DNA of 64,000 nt from JACSRF01 sp963695505 (GTDB lineage: Bacteria; Chloroflexota; Anaerolineae; Promineifilales; Promineifilaceae), in NCBI GenBank assembly GCA_963695505.1, contig CAVOGX010000021.1, positions 62,001-126,000 of the forward strand, read 5' to 3'. Below the pieces are notes generated by a model. It saw only the letters and a program-made list of their open reading frames with translations. It ran no database searches and was not told the origin of the DNA. Shown in pieces: positions 1-14,187 of the stretch (position 1 is its first letter; each line of letters opens with the position of its first letter). A program made the translations under genes and the position numbers.

Positions 1-460
1 GCCCGCCTGGGCCAGGTCAGGCCGCGCTACGTCGCCCACCATTACAAAATCGGCCGTGAGAATGAACCAGGGATCGTCTCCCCGCGGGTAATCGTATACC
101 AGATATGTTGATTTGCTCCGGGCGATGACCGGGCACGTGTACCATTTCCAGCCCCACGCCGCCCATCTTGATCAGATCGCCATGCTTGATGCGCGTCGCC
201 GGATAAGTGATTTCGGTCAACTCTGGCAGCATCAGCTCTCCGCCGGTGGCCTCGGCCAGCCGCCGCGCTCCGGAAATATGGTCGGCGTGGCTGTGGGAGT
301 CGATGATGTAGCGGATGTTTGACTCCTTCGCCGCGGCCATGTCCAGGTATGGCTGAATGTCCCACAGCGGGTCAAAGACCATGCACTCATTGGTGCGCTG
401 GCAGCCCACCATGTAGGCCGCGCAGCCTGTTTCCTCGCGAATTATTGTTTCAAACCACAT
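1..460 (-). CDS. Metallo-beta-lactamase-fold hydrolase, persulfide dioxygenase-like (partial, frameshifted)
   Basis: The protein starts at the ATG at 460 and runs off the left edge of the window. It carries the metal-binding motif SHSHADH near residue 57 and a second metal-site segment, VHVPGHRPEQ, near residue 110. After about base 105 the frame changes by one base: the next frame continues as LVYDYPRGDDPWF and then VMVGDVARPDL, which matches the GD-x-x-RPDL segment typical of ETHE1-like persulfide dioxygenases and related sulfur-handling hydrolases. It lies downstream of a molybdopterin oxidoreductase and a TusA-like gene, which supports a role in sulfane-sulfur metabolism. The exact substrate is not proven. 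The frameshift is probably a sequencing error because the rest of the family pattern is intact. Confidence 0.75.
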
Positions 461-618
461 AATAATCTCCAGTCGTCCAGATATCTAATCACGCCAGGAA
501 CGAGCATTCTTTTTTCACTGCTGCCTGCCCATTGCGTCCAAAGGGTTGTTCTGGCAGCTTATACGCTTCTTTGACGGGCTTGAGGGGGCGCTTCAACCAA
601 AACGGCCGTCGCAATCCA

Positions 619-3566
<2,948 letters not shown>

Positions 3567-3578
3567 GATATTCTCCGG

Positions 3579-5304
<1,726 letters not shown>

Positions 5305-5316
5305 AGGTCCATCCTT

Positions 5317-5396
5317 TCAGGTTGGTTGATCCGCTGGTTGAATGGTTGGCTTCCTAACAAATTAAGCAACAAACCAACCAACTAACCAACTAATCC
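5317..5396. repeat. Inverted GGTTGGTT / AACCAACC intergenic repeat
   Basis: The gap between the TusA-like gene and the ferredoxin-NrfD gene is filled by GGTTGGTTGA-type units on the left and AACCAACCAACTAACC units on the right. They can pair into a long imperfect hairpin. Similar sequence occurs at 16790-16857. This looks like a dispersed intergenic repeat family rather than a standard terminator. Confidence 0.45.
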
Positions 5397-5693
5397 TCAA
5401 TTTTTTTGAATGAGGAAAACGAAACGGCCGTTTTCTTCATACATATCAATCAACTGGTGTTCACTTTGGCGGCACCAGGAAACCACGTTTGATGGGGCTT
5501 GTAAGTCGGTTGCTGAAATTTGCAATATCTGACCGGGGTGCAGGAATTTCAAAGCGTTAATGGCGGCAATAACCAGGTGCGGGCAGCGTAATCCGCCAAA
5601 ATCGACAATACGGTCTGGTTGGTAGGTGTGCACACTCACTACGCCAATCCTTTTTGGGGGTAAAAATGGTAAACGGCCGCATTTGTTGCTCAT
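5397..5693 (-). CDS. TusA-family sulfur carrier-like protein
   Basis: This 98-residue protein has the TusA fold signature: DFGGLRCPHLVIAAINALKFLHPGQ at residues 31-55, followed by a DLQAPSNVVSWC segment and a hydrophobic C-terminal strand. The catalytic Cys is in an RCPHL context instead of the usual RCPxP, so the second conserved proline is missing. Family members pass sulfane sulfur between enzymes. Its place just upstream of the Fe-S/NrfD and molybdopterin subunits suggests it feeds or accepts sulfur for that module. The first 25 residues are not typical of the family, so an internal start is possible. Confidence 0.75.
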   Translation of the reverse strand: MSNKCGRLPFLPPKRIGVVSVHTYQPDRIVDFGGLRCPHLVIAAINALKFLHPGQILQISATDLQAPSNVVSWCRQSEHQLIDMYEENGRFVFLIQKN

Positions 5694-5807
5694 ACTATTC
5701 TAACAAATATGTGGCCGTCGTGTGTCCCCCTTAAAGGGGAATTTGACCTGTCCCCGCAAAAGGGGACAAGAGTCCGGGGCATACCCATGCAAACATTATG
5801 CAAAATA

Positions 5808-5847
5808 TTGACAAAATATTGACAAGTATCTGTAAGTACGTTAAAAT
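5808..5847 (+). promoter_or_regulatory. Sigma70-type promoter for the ABC exporter operon
   Basis: TTGACA at 5819-5824 and TAAAAT at 5842-5847 are separated by exactly 17 bases. A second TTGACA lies 11 bases upstream at 5808-5813. The start codon of the ATPase gene is 63 bases beyond the -10 element and has a good Shine-Dalgarno (AAGGAGAAG). Confidence 0.7.
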
Positions 5848-5910
5848 GTGGCTTGAAAATTAATTGGAACCGACACAACAGTGACGTGCCGGCGTAAGGA
5901 GAAGCATTAA

Positions 5911-6885
5911 ATGTCTAATCGGGAAATCCGTGTAGAAAACCTGGTAAAACAATATCCTGGTGGCGTAACGGCCGTTGACGATGTTACATTCCAGGTTGAG
6001 GCCGGGCAAATTTTTGGGTTTCTGGGGCCCAACGGTGCGGGTAAAAGCACAACCATAAAAATATTAACCACATTAGCGCTGCCCACAAAAGGGGGCGCAT
6101 ATGTGGGCGGGTATGACGTTGTTTCGCAGGCAAACAGTGTGCGCCGTATTGCTGGGGTTGCCTTACAGGACATAGGCATTGACCCCTTAATGAAAGCAAT
6201 GGAACTGCTGACACTGCAAGCCAAGCTGTTTGGCGCGAATCGCCAGCAGGCAGAAGCCCGCGCAAAGGAACTGTTGGAAATTGTGCGTTTAACCGACGCC
6301 ATCGACCGGCGGGTGGGCACATACAGTGGCGGTATGCGCCGTCGTCTGGACCTGGCGCTGGCCCTAGTCCACGAACCAGAAATTCTCTTCCTCGACGAGC
6401 CGACTACCGGCCTGGATCCTGCCAGCCGCCGCGACGTATGGGATGAAGTGCGCCGCCTTAACCGCCAGTTAGGGATGACCATATTTCTCACAACCCAATA
6501 CCTGGAAGAAGCGGATGAACTGGCAGACGTTGTTGCCATCATCAACAATGGCAAAATTGCCGTAGAAGGTTCGCCGTCTAAGCTGAAGGCCGCGGTGGGT
6601 ACTGAATCCATCAATCTAGCATTCGACAGTCGCAAAACGGCCGATTCCGCACGGACTGCTTTGCTAGATATGGTCAGCAATATTCAAACAGACCGTGACA
6701 CCATCCGCCTCTACATGAGTGAAGCAGCACAGCGCATTCCTTCAGTTATGAACCGCTTGCAAGAGGCTCATCTGAACCCAATTTCGCTTACTCTTACCCA
6801 GCCCACGCTGGATGACGTTTTCTTACAGGTTACAGGCCAACGCCTGCGCGCTGGTGAAGAAGAAAAAGAAACTCAGGCTGCCTAA
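5911..6885 (+). CDS. ABC transporter ATP-binding protein, DrrA/daunorubicin-resistance type
   Basis: The 324-residue protein has a complete ATPase: Walker A GPNGAGKST near residue 39, a Q-loop (ALQDIG), the signature YSGGMRRRLDLA, Walker B ILFLDEPTTGLD and a switch histidine region ending in TTQYLEEADELAD. The C-terminal tail of about 80 residues fits the DUF4162 extension found in DrrA proteins. It energises export by the ABC-2 permease encoded 14 bases downstream. Substrates of this family are drugs, lipids or glycoconjugates; nothing here narrows the choice. The start is set by AAGGAGAAG eight bases upstream. Confidence 0.92.
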   Translation: MSNREIRVENLVKQYPGGVTAVDDVTFQVEAGQIFGFLGPNGAGKSTTIKILTTLALPTKGGAYVGGYDVVSQANSVRRIAGVALQDIGIDPLMKAMELLTLQAKLFGANRQQAEARAKELLEIVRLTDAIDRRVGTYSGGMRRRLDLALALVHEPEILFLDEPTTGLDPASRRDVWDEVRRLNRQLGMTIFLTTQYLEEADELADVVAIINNGKIAVEGSPSKLKAAVGTESINLAFDSRKTADSARTALLDMVSNIQTDRDTIRLYMSEAAQRIPSVMNRLQEAHLNPISLTLTQPTLDDVFLQVTGQRLRAGEEEKETQAA

Positions 6886-6899
6886 TAAGGAGAACTACA

Positions 6900-7733
6900 A
6901 TGGCAACGCATGAAGCAACAATTCAACAGACTTTTATTCCCAAAACCACGAATTTGAAAGCCAGTTTACCATACCAAATTGCTCTTATCACCTGGCGTAA
7001 TCTCGTGACCGTTTTCCGTACACCTCCAGCTCTGATTCCTCCCATCGTGATCAGCGTCTTTTTTCTTTTGATATATGAATCGACATTAGGCGAAGCCGCA
7101 GGATTTATTCCCAGCCTCAGCGGAAACAGCTACCTGGGCTTCATCTTGCCGCTATCCATTGTCAGTGCTTCCCTGTCGGGTTCTGGCATAGCCGCACAAA
7201 ACTTGGTGAGGGACGTGGAAAGCGGCTATTTTGACAAGCTGCTGCTAACACCGGTGAGCCGCGCGGCTTTGCTGCTGGGGCCCATATTTGCCGGAGCCGT
7301 CATCTTGGGCTTGCAAGCTAGCATTGTCGTTGGCGTGGCCATGCTGATGGGCCTAGAGCCCGCCACGGGCTTTGCTGGACTGCTGGCAGTTATTGGTATG
7401 GCGATTTTATTGGGCACGGGATTTGCCGGATTCACTGTTTCGGCTGCCTTAGGCAGCGGCAGTGCTGCTGCTACCCAAGGAGCGAGTTTCCTCTTTTTCC
7501 CGCTGACTTTTTTGACGGCGAGCTTTGTACCCTTGGATTTGCTCAGTGGTTGGTTGAAAACGGCCGCTCAATTGAACCCTATCACTTACGTCCTGGAAGC
7601 CATGCGCGCCATCCTTAATACTGGCTGGGACAGTACACTAATTTGGCAAGGTGTTGCCGCCTGTCTGGCCTTGGGCACTGCCATGTATGTGCTGGCTGTG
7701 TTTGCCTTACGCGTGCGTACGCGGCGCAGCTAA
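6900..7733 (+). CDS. ABC-2 type transporter permease
   Basis: This 277-residue membrane protein has about six hydrophobic segments in the ABC-2 arrangement. It includes the typical cytoplasmic stretch LVRDVESGYFDKLLLTPVSRAALLLG between the second and third helices and the FPLTFLTASFVPLDLLSGWLK loop before the last helices. It pairs with the ATPase immediately upstream to form a dimeric exporter. An AAGGAG Shine-Dalgarno overlaps the end of the ATPase gene, which indicates coupled translation. A terminator follows 30 bases after the stop. Confidence 0.9.
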   Translation: MATHEATIQQTFIPKTTNLKASLPYQIALITWRNLVTVFRTPPALIPPIVISVFFLLIYESTLGEAAGFIPSLSGNSYLGFILPLSIVSASLSGSGIAAQNLVRDVESGYFDKLLLTPVSRAALLLGPIFAGAVILGLQASIVVGVAMLMGLEPATGFAGLLAVIGMAILLGTGFAGFTVSAALGSGSAAATQGASFLFFPLTFLTASFVPLDLLSGWLKTAAQLNPITYVLEAMRAILNTGWDSTLIWQGVAACLALGTAMYVLAVFALRVRTRRS

Positions 7734-7764
7734 TCTTCATTTAACTGGCATCACAAAAAGAGAG

Positions 7765-7800
7765 ACGCCTGGTGGCCACTGCTGCCGGGCGTTTTTGTTT
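7765..7800 (+). terminator. Rho-independent terminator after the ABC exporter operon
   Basis: A 9-bp stem, ACGCCTGGT with GCCGGGCGT (two G-U pairs), and a 10-base loop are followed by a run of T residues. Confidence 0.7.
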
Positions 7801-7883
7801 GGGAAACGGCCGTTTCCATTGCCAAACAGCTCTTCAGCGCATATGCTATGAGGAAACCCGCGATATCTCAGGAGAGAACGCCT

Positions 7884-9872
7884 ATGACTGAAATCCACGA
7901 AGGCAGCTTGCTCTGGACCCCCACCCCTGACACTGTCAAAAATGCCAACCTGACCCACTACATGCAGTGGCTGGCCGAAACCCGTAACCTGGCCTTTTCC
8001 CATTACCGTGAACTGTGGCAGTGGTCTGTAGAAAATGTGGCTGATTTCTGGCAAACCATGTGGGATTATTTTGACGTTCGCGCCTCCCAACCGCCGCAGG
8101 CGGTGCTGCGTGAAAAAACTATGCCCGGGGCGAACTGGTTTCCAGGAGCCAGGCTTAATTATGCCGAGAACTTTTTTGCCCGGCGGTGGGCCACCAGACC
8201 TGCCATTTATTACAAAGCGGAGGATGAGGTGCTGCGCGAAATGGGTTGGGCGGAAATTAAGGCACAAACGGCCGTTTTGGCCGCTGCCCTGCGCAAAATG
8301 GGCGTGCAGCCCGGCGACAGAGTGGTAGCCTACATGCCCCACATTCCCGAAACGATCATTGCCCTGTTAGCGGTTGCCAGCGTGGGCGCGGTCTGGTCGA
8401 GTTGCTCGCCGGACTTCGGCAGCCGCAGCGTGCTTGACCGTTTCCAGCAAATTGAGCCAAAGGTGCTGCTGGCCGTAGACGGCTATCGCTACAATGGCAA
8501 ACTCTTTGACCGCCTTGAAACGGTAGCCGAACTGCAAGATGGGCTGCCCACCCTGGTGCAAACTATACTCATGCCGCTTTTGGGCAACGAGCAAGGTATT
8601 GGACACCTGAAGCGCACCATCACCTGGAATGCTTTGCTGGAAGAGACGGAACCGCCAGCCCAGATGACATTTGCCCAGGTGCCCTTTGACCACCCGCTGT
8701 GGGTGCTCTATTCTTCCGGTACTACGGGCAAGCCCAAGCCTATTGTGCAAGGGCACGGTGGCATTTTGTTGGAGCATTTGAAGATGGCTGTGCTGCACCT
8801 GGATTTGGGACCAGAAGACCGCTTTTTCTGGTACACCAGCACCGGCTGGATGATGTGGAACTTTTTGGTGGGAGGGTTGCTGGCTGGAGCATCCATCGTC
8901 GTGTACAACGGCAGCCCTGGTTACCCGGATATGAACGCCTTGTGGTCCTTGGCGGCACAAACCGGCATGACCTATTTTGGCACGTCGGCAGCGTTTGTCA
9001 GCGCGTGCATCAAGGCGGGCATCCATCCCAACCGGGATTACGACCTGAGCCGCATTCGTGCTGTAGGTTCTACCGGTTCACCGCTGACGGTAGACGGCTT
9101 TGCCTGGGTGTACGATAACGTGAATGGCGACCTGGCCTTAGAGTCAGTGAGCGGTGGCACAGATTTGTGCACCGCATTTGTGGGGGGCTGCCGCCTGCTG
9201 CCCATTTTTGCCGGAGAAATTCAGGGCGCATGTCTGGGGGCAAAGGTACAGGCTTTTGATGATAATGGCGAGCCGCTGGTGGATGAGGTGGGGGAGTTGG
9301 TGATTACAGAGCCGATGCCGTCTATGCCGCTTTATTTCTGGAATGACGAAAACTTTGCCCGCTACCAGGATAGTTATTTTGACGTGTATCCGGGAGTGTG
9401 GCGGCATGGTGATTGGATTAAATTTAATGAGCGGGGCGGCTGTGTGATATACGGCCGTTCTGACTCCACCATTAACCGCCAGGGCATTCGCATGGGTACC
9501 AGCGAAATTTACCAGGCAGTGGAAGCGCTGGACGAGGTGCTGGACAGCCTGATAGTGGACCTGGAGCTGCTGGGGCGGGAGAGCTACATGCCTCTTTTTG
9601 TGGTGCTGCGCCAGGGCGTAGCGCTGGATGATGACCTGAAGCAGCGCATTCGCCAAAAAATTCGCGTAGACATTTCACCGCGCCACGTGCCGGACGAGAT
9701 TATTGCTCTGGAGCAGATTCCATACACGCTGAGCGGAAAAAAAATGGAAGTGCCTGTGCGCCGCATTTTGCTGGGTCACGAGGTGGGCAAAGTGGCAAAC
9801 CCGGGGGCCATGCGCAATCCGGAGGCCATTGACTTTTTTGCAGCAATGGCCGCTTCGCTCAGTAAGCAGTAA
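7884..9872 (+). CDS. aacS: Acetoacetate-CoA ligase (acetoacetyl-CoA synthetase)
   Basis: The protein belongs to the AMP-forming acyl-CoA synthetases and matches acetoacetyl-CoA synthetase in length (662 residues from this start) and order. It has the N-terminal segment MQWLAETRNLAFSHYRELWQWS, the phrase PGARLNYAENFF, the phosphate-binding loop YSSGTTGKPKPIVQGHGG, the TSTGWMMWNF segment and the C-terminal GRSDSTINRQGIRMGTSEIY and TLSGKKMEVPVRR motifs with the catalytic lysine. It activates acetoacetate with ATP and CoA, linking ketone bodies or PHB-type metabolism to acetyl-CoA. The ATG at 7884 is preferred over one 12 codons upstream because AGGAGA lies just before it. Confidence 0.93.
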   Translation: MTEIHEGSLLWTPTPDTVKNANLTHYMQWLAETRNLAFSHYRELWQWSVENVADFWQTMWDYFDVRASQPPQAVLREKTMPGANWFPGARLNYAENFFARRWATRPAIYYKAEDEVLREMGWAEIKAQTAVLAAALRKMGVQPGDRVVAYMPHIPETIIALLAVASVGAVWSSCSPDFGSRSVLDRFQQIEPKVLLAVDGYRYNGKLFDRLETVAELQDGLPTLVQTILMPLLGNEQGIGHLKRTITWNALLEETEPPAQMTFAQVPFDHPLWVLYSSGTTGKPKPIVQGHGGILLEHLKMAVLHLDLGPEDRFFWYTSTGWMMWNFLVGGLLAGASIVVYNGSPGYPDMNALWSLAAQTGMTYFGTSAAFVSACIKAGIHPNRDYDLSRIRAVGSTGSPLTVDGFAWVYDNVNGDLALESVSGGTDLCTAFVGGCRLLPIFAGEIQGACLGAKVQAFDDNGEPLVDEVGELVITEPMPSMPLYFWNDENFARYQDSYFDVYPGVWRHGDWIKFNERGGCVIYGRSDSTINRQGIRMGTSEIYQAVEALDEVLDSLIVDLELLGRESYMPLFVVLRQGVALDDDLKQRIRQKIRVDISPRHVPDEIIALEQIPYTLSGKKMEVPVRRILLGHEVGKVANPGAMRNPEAIDFFAAMAASLSKQ

Positions 9873-9925
9873 ACTGTATTCAGCAAGCAGTTTTCAGTGA
9901 GTGGTTACTGATCGCGGACCACAGC

Positions 9926-10579
9926 TCACTGAATATTGATTAGCCGCAGGCGTAGAGCGGCAATAACTGCCTGGGTGCGGTTTGGCTGGTTGAGCTTGGT
10001 AAAGATGCGCTTGGCGTAGGTACGCACAGTTTCTTCGCCGATGAAAAGCTGTTCGCCGATTTCCCGGTAGGTGGCCGGGGTAGCCATGAGGATGAGGACT
10101 TCTCGTTCCCTGTCAGAGAGGGGAGTGGGCTGCGAAACGGCCGTTTCCAGCACAGGCTGCAGACTCCGGGCAATTAGCGCCTGAGTAACCTCCGGGCCAA
10201 GATACCGTTGGCCGCCAGCCACCACACGAATAGCGTGCGCCAAATTAGCGGGGCTGATGTCTTTGTGCACAAAACCGTCTACACCCTCATCCAAAGCATC
10301 CAGCGCCTCATTTTCAACCGGCGCACCGGAGAGGAGCAGAGTGCGAACGTGTGGGGTCTGCTGTTTGATAGTGCGGGCAGCAAGCAGCCCGTCCATCTGC
10401 GGCATTTTCCAGTCCAGCAGCACAAGGTCCGGAACCAGTTGTGTCGCCAGAGAAACAGCTTCAGCGCCGTCTTGCGCCTCTCCGACGATGGCAAAGTCCG
10501 GCTCCTGGCGCAGGACCAGCGACAGCCCCCGGCGTACTACTTCATGATCATCGGCTAGAAGAATGCGAATTTGAGCCAT
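9926..10579 (-). CDS. NarL/LuxR-family response regulator
   Basis: The 217-residue protein has a receiver domain (acidic pocket near residues 10-12, phosphoacceptor Asp in LVLLDWKMPQMDG, conserved Lys in the VHKDISP segment). This is joined to a C-terminal LuxR helix-turn-helix, LSDREREVLILMATPATYREIG with the recognition helix around GEETVRTYAKRIFTKL. Its start codon overlaps the stop codon of the histidine kinase gene (TAATG), so the two form one translational unit. It should act as the DNA-binding partner of that kinase. Targets are unknown. Confidence 0.92.
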   Translation of the reverse strand: MAQIRILLADDHEVVRRGLSLVLRQEPDFAIVGEAQDGAEAVSLATQLVPDLVLLDWKMPQMDGLLAARTIKQQTPHVRTLLLSGAPVENEALDALDEGVDGFVHKDISPANLAHAIRVVAGGQRYLGPEVTQALIARSLQPVLETAVSQPTPLSDREREVLILMATPATYREIGEQLFIGEETVRTYAKRIFTKLNQPNRTQAVIAALRLRLINIQ

Positions 10580-12234
10580 TAGATGGGAATATCCACAACA
10601 ATTGATGTACCGGCGCCTGGTTTGCTAAAGATGTGACACTCCCCCCCCAACGCTTTGGCCCGTTCCTGGATGCCGCGTAAGCCAAAGTGCTCGTGGGTAA
10701 ACTCTTGAGCTAGAGCAACGGCCGTATCAAAACCTTGCCCGTCATCCCGCACCACCAGCTTGGCCCGGCCATCGGCTACGTCCACACAAACCCGGGCTTC
10801 ATTGGCCTGGGCATGCTGCACCACGTTGTTTAACGCTTCTTGCGAAATACGGTACAGGCTGCGGCGCGCCTTTGGCGAAAGGGCGGAAAAGCTGCCGCGA
10901 ATGTCGAAGATAAACTGCGTGTTGTTTTGGCAAGCTTCACTGGCATATTTGTGCAAATCGGCCGTGAAGCGTTCAGCGGTGAGCTGCGTGGGCCAGAGGT
11001 CGAGGATGGAGTGACGAATTTCCTGGCGAACAGAATCGGCCGTTTCCAGCGCCCGTTCTAATTCGGGGATAACTTCTTCAGGGTGGTTGGGCAGCAGCTT
11101 CAGGGAGCCGTCCAGAGTGAAAACGATGCCAAAGAGCGATTGGGAAACAGTGTCGTGGATATCTTGCGCAATGCGCAGCCGCTCTTCTTGTACGGCCAGC
11201 TTGCGGGCGCGGTCAATGCAAAGCATGGTGGTGCCAATGGTTACCGCAGCCTGCCCGGCAATGGCTTCCAAGGAAGCAAGCTGGTTTTCAGAGGGTTCGC
11301 TGTAATGATTGACGATGAGGACGCCAACTGGATGTTCGCGCAGCATCATGGGAAGGATACGGCCGTTTCCCCCCGCAAATTGCGTGTTTAGCATTGCGTC
11401 GCTCACTAATGGTTGACCATTTACTTGTAATGCAGTGCTTTTAAGCAGCGCCTGAGCCGCCAGCCCATTTTCTGGCTGCAGCGCGATTTCAATCTGGGAG
11501 GCAATTAGGCTTTTGGTGTCTGTGCGTCCCAGCCAGCTTGTTAAATTATTCCCGTCCTCGTCTACCAATCCAATAAGGGCCTGGGAAAAACCGAGTTTTT
11601 CGGTTAGGGCGTCCAATACTTTTTCTTGTACCTCTTCAACGGAACTGGCACTTTGCAGCGAAAGGGTTAGCTGGTGGATGACTTCCAGGTCGCGGTGGCT
11701 TTGCGAGAGGTCGGCCTGGGCCAGGTGTAAGTTAGTGACAACGGCGGATGCGTAGCCAAAAGTGCCACTGATCAGATAGCTGCCGATGATGGACGTAAAC
11801 ACCATCAGCCAGTTAGGTTGCTGGGATGTTTGTTGAATAACGCTGAACAAGGCAGCCAGGTACAATGGCAAAAAGAGAGTGGCTGTGAGTAACGCGCCGC
11901 GTAGACCAAAGAAAAAGGCGGCAATGAGCAGGGGGTTGAGGGCATAGAGATAGAAGGGAGTCTGCCATCCGCCGGATAGTGCAATGATGAGGGCCATAAG
12001 GAGCAGATCTAGCAGCAGCAGCCACGGCCGTTTTCGTAATGCCCGGTTGAAAGTGTTGGCCATGACCGAAATGAGGGCGTTTGTTGCCACTGCAAGTAAG
12101 AGTGGTGTGAGTAACGGCCGTTCCGGGACTAGCAGCCATAAAACCAGGGCCGGTAGTAGACTTAACCAACGGTAAACAACCAGCAAGGTGAAAATGCGCC
12201 TGGGTTTGATAGATCGCTCAGATATTTTTAACAT
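10579..12234 (-). CDS. Sensor histidine kinase with membrane sensor and GAF domain (HisKA_3 type)
   Basis: The 551-residue protein begins with about six membrane helices (residues 15-170). A GAF-like segment follows (about 195-345, beginning DLEVIHQLTLSLQSASSVEEV). The HisKA_3 dimerisation helix carries the phosphoacceptor His in RIAQDIHDTVSQSLFG. The ATPase domain has N-box QEALNNVVQHA, the DDGQGFD motif and HFGLRGIQERAKALGG. This order is usual for LiaS/NarX/DesK-type kinases that pair with NarL-like regulators, and the regulator overlaps its 3' end. The membrane part suggests sensing of a membrane or extracytoplasmic signal. Confidence 0.92.
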   Translation of the reverse strand: MLKISERSIKPRRIFTLLVVYRWLSLLPALVLWLLVPERPLLTPLLLAVATNALISVMANTFNRALRKRPWLLLLDLLLMALIIALSGGWQTPFYLYALNPLLIAAFFFGLRGALLTATLFLPLYLAALFSVIQQTSQQPNWLMVFTSIIGSYLISGTFGYASAVVTNLHLAQADLSQSHRDLEVIHQLTLSLQSASSVEEVQEKVLDALTEKLGFSQALIGLVDEDGNNLTSWLGRTDTKSLIASQIEIALQPENGLAAQALLKSTALQVNGQPLVSDAMLNTQFAGGNGRILPMMLREHPVGVLIVNHYSEPSENQLASLEAIAGQAAVTIGTTMLCIDRARKLAVQEERLRIAQDIHDTVSQSLFGIVFTLDGSLKLLPNHPEEVIPELERALETADSVRQEIRHSILDLWPTQLTAERFTADLHKYASEACQNNTQFIFDIRGSFSALSPKARRSLYRISQEALNNVVQHAQANEARVCVDVADGRAKLVVRDDGQGFDTAVALAQEFTHEHFGLRGIQERAKALGGECHIFSKPGAGTSIVVDIPI

Positions 12235-12503
12235 TGTTCTAATTTGTAGATTATTTGCCTCATTATGGCACTCAATTTCTCTGGCGGCAAACTGCGCTGG
12301 TCATCGAAAACGGCCACAAAATTGCGCCAAATTCGCCTTATTATAGAATTGTATAAGTACAGTTGGGCCTCAATCACGTATATCCTTTAAAAAGCTGTCG
12401 TTAAGACGCCCGACTGGTTTTGAAAATTGAAACGTTTTCAGTATATGACCTAATAGGCTTGGAACCACCATGGATTTCGCCCATTAAAGGGGCCAGTCAG
12501 CGC

Positions 12504-13088
12504 ATGAATGAGCATAGCGACGAGCAATTAGTGCAGCGCGTCACCGTTGGTGAAGCGCCTGCCTTTCGACAACTTTATGAACGGTATGGATCGCGGGTTA
12601 TGGGACTTTCCATCAAGATTATCGGCGACCATGCCCTGGCCGAAGAGGTTACCCAAGAAACTTTTTGGCGAATTTGGCACAATGCAGACGCCTTCCACGA
12701 GGGACGCGGAACATTCCAAAACTGGATGTTTGGTATTGCCCGCAACCTTTCTATTGATATGCTGCGCAAGCATAAGCGAATTCGCCTGGAATCTCTTTCG
12801 GAGCCTTCTGCTGACCACGACAAGCCGGTTCGCCAGCTTCAAGATGAACACGACGTTGTCGAGTCTGCCTGGGCATCATTACAGCAGGAACAGGTCCACG
12901 CTGCTTTAGAATGCCTGCCAGAAGATCAGCGGAATGTTATCGATTGGATCTATTTTCAAGGCAAGACGCGCCGCGAAATTGCCCTGGAACAAAATATTCC
13001 CTTTGGCACTATTAACACCCGCGCCCAATTGGCCCTAAAAAAGCTCCGTCAGGCACTTCAGGACAATGGGTATGAGTTTGAGGAATAA
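12504..13088 (+). CDS. ECF-type RNA polymerase sigma factor
   Basis: From the ATG at 12504 this is a 194-residue ECF sigma factor. Region 2 runs AFRQLYERYGSRVMGLSIKI through EEVTQETFWRIW to FQNWMFGIARNLSIDMLRKHKR. Region 4 is LECLPEDQRNVIDWIYFQGKTRREIALEQNIPFGTINTRAQLALKKLR. An in-frame TTG 28 codons upstream lacks a ribosome site and would add residues not seen in the family, so the ATG is preferred; its AAAGGGG is rather far upstream. The stop precedes the anti-sigma start by one base, so the two genes are co-transcribed and translationally coupled. Confidence 0.9.
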   Translation: MNEHSDEQLVQRVTVGEAPAFRQLYERYGSRVMGLSIKIIGDHALAEEVTQETFWRIWHNADAFHEGRGTFQNWMFGIARNLSIDMLRKHKRIRLESLSEPSADHDKPVRQLQDEHDVVESAWASLQQEQVHAALECLPEDQRNVIDWIYFQGKTRREIALEQNIPFGTINTRAQLALKKLRQALQDNGYEFEE

Positions 13089-13089
13089 A

Positions 13090-14133
13090 ATGAACGAGCG
13101 CATGGAAGAACTGTTAGCCATTTATGCATTAGGTGGGCTGATGGATGATGAGGCTCGCGAGGTTGAACTGTTTGTGGCTGAAAATGATGAGGCGCAGGCA
13201 GAATTACAAGAGTTGATGCAAACAACGGCCGTTTTGCCTCAAGTAGCATTCCCAGTTCAGCCTTCCTCCAGTCTGGAAGCATCCTTGTTTGCCCGCGTAA
13301 CGGCCGATGCCGAAAAAAGGTTCCCTGCTGCAACCCCTCGGCGCGCGCCACGCCAAAACTTACTAGAAATTGTGCGCAGTTGGTTCTCCATGCCTCTGGT
13401 AGGAGGCGTCAGCGTAGCCCTCGCCGCTCTTGTGATGGTTTTTGCCCTGTCACTTAACCGCCAGGTGACCAATTTACAAAATCAGGTAGCTGATCAAAAT
13501 GCCCAATTAACTGCCTTGGAATCTCAGGTGGCTAATCTGGAAGAAGATAATTTAGGCTTGAATGGCAATGTTTCTGACCTCACCACAGAAAATGTGAGCC
13601 TGCGCAAAGAGGTTCAGACTCTTGAAGAAGAAAAAGCGGCTTCTGAAGAACTGGCGTCATCCATGGAGCAGCAGCTATTGGCCGTGTTGAACGAACGAGA
13701 GGATTTGGTTCAGGAATATTCGCAGGCCCAATCTCTAAACGTTGCTTTACAGAATGATTTGACTCAGGCTCAAGAGGTACTCACCCTTTTTTCTTCTCCT
13801 GATGCCTATTATGTGAGTTTGCCGGGTACCGAAACACAGCCCCAGGCGCAGGCACAAATGATCGTTGACCCAGAGGGGCAGGTAGCCGTACTTTTTGTGG
13901 AAGGCATGGAGCCTTTGGAGGCAGGTAAGGTTTACCAGGTGCTGCTTATTCGGGATGATGGACACGACACGGCCGAAACCTTTGCGGTTGGCGGAGAAGG
14001 CAAAAGCGCACTCATTGTCCACTCCCAGGCGCCCTTTGACACTTTCACTTCCATAGGCGTTTCTGTCGAACCGGAAGGTGGCAGTCCACAGCGCACCGGT
14101 GACATTATTTTGCTGGGTTCGATTGAATCGTAA
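13090..14133 (+). CDS. Membrane anti-sigma factor with RskA-like C-terminal domain
   Basis: From the ATG at 13090 (GAGGA just upstream) the protein has 347 residues. The N-terminal 90 residues form a helical anti-sigma domain (MEELLAIYALGGLMDDEAREVE) without the zinc-binding HxxxCxxC motif. One membrane helix follows at about 100-118, then a long coiled coil at about 120-225. The extracytoplasmic C-terminal domain has PLEAGKVYQVLLIRDDG and ends TFTSIGVSVEPEGGS, like anti-sigma-K factors. It should sequester the sigma factor encoded immediately upstream and release it after an envelope signal. The coiled coil is unusually long for this class and may reach across the cell wall. Confidence 0.88.
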   Translation: MNERMEELLAIYALGGLMDDEAREVELFVAENDEAQAELQELMQTTAVLPQVAFPVQPSSSLEASLFARVTADAEKRFPAATPRRAPRQNLLEIVRSWFSMPLVGGVSVALAALVMVFALSLNRQVTNLQNQVADQNAQLTALESQVANLEEDNLGLNGNVSDLTTENVSLRKEVQTLEEEKAASEELASSMEQQLLAVLNEREDLVQEYSQAQSLNVALQNDLTQAQEVLTLFSSPDAYYVSLPGTETQPQAQAQMIVDPEGQVAVLFVEGMEPLEAGKVYQVLLIRDDGHDTAETFAVGGEGKSALIVHSQAPFDTFTSIGVSVEPEGGSPQRTGDIILLGSIES

Positions 14134-14187
14134 AACGTGGAGTTGGGAAATATCGTCTGATTATTTTCGCCAGTGAGAAGTTTTTTA

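Noticed and set aside
12420..12503. TTG start giving the ECF sigma factor 28 extra residues
   Set aside because: No Shine-Dalgarno lies before the TTG and the added residues are outside the sigma region 2 start; the ATG at 12504 fits family length.
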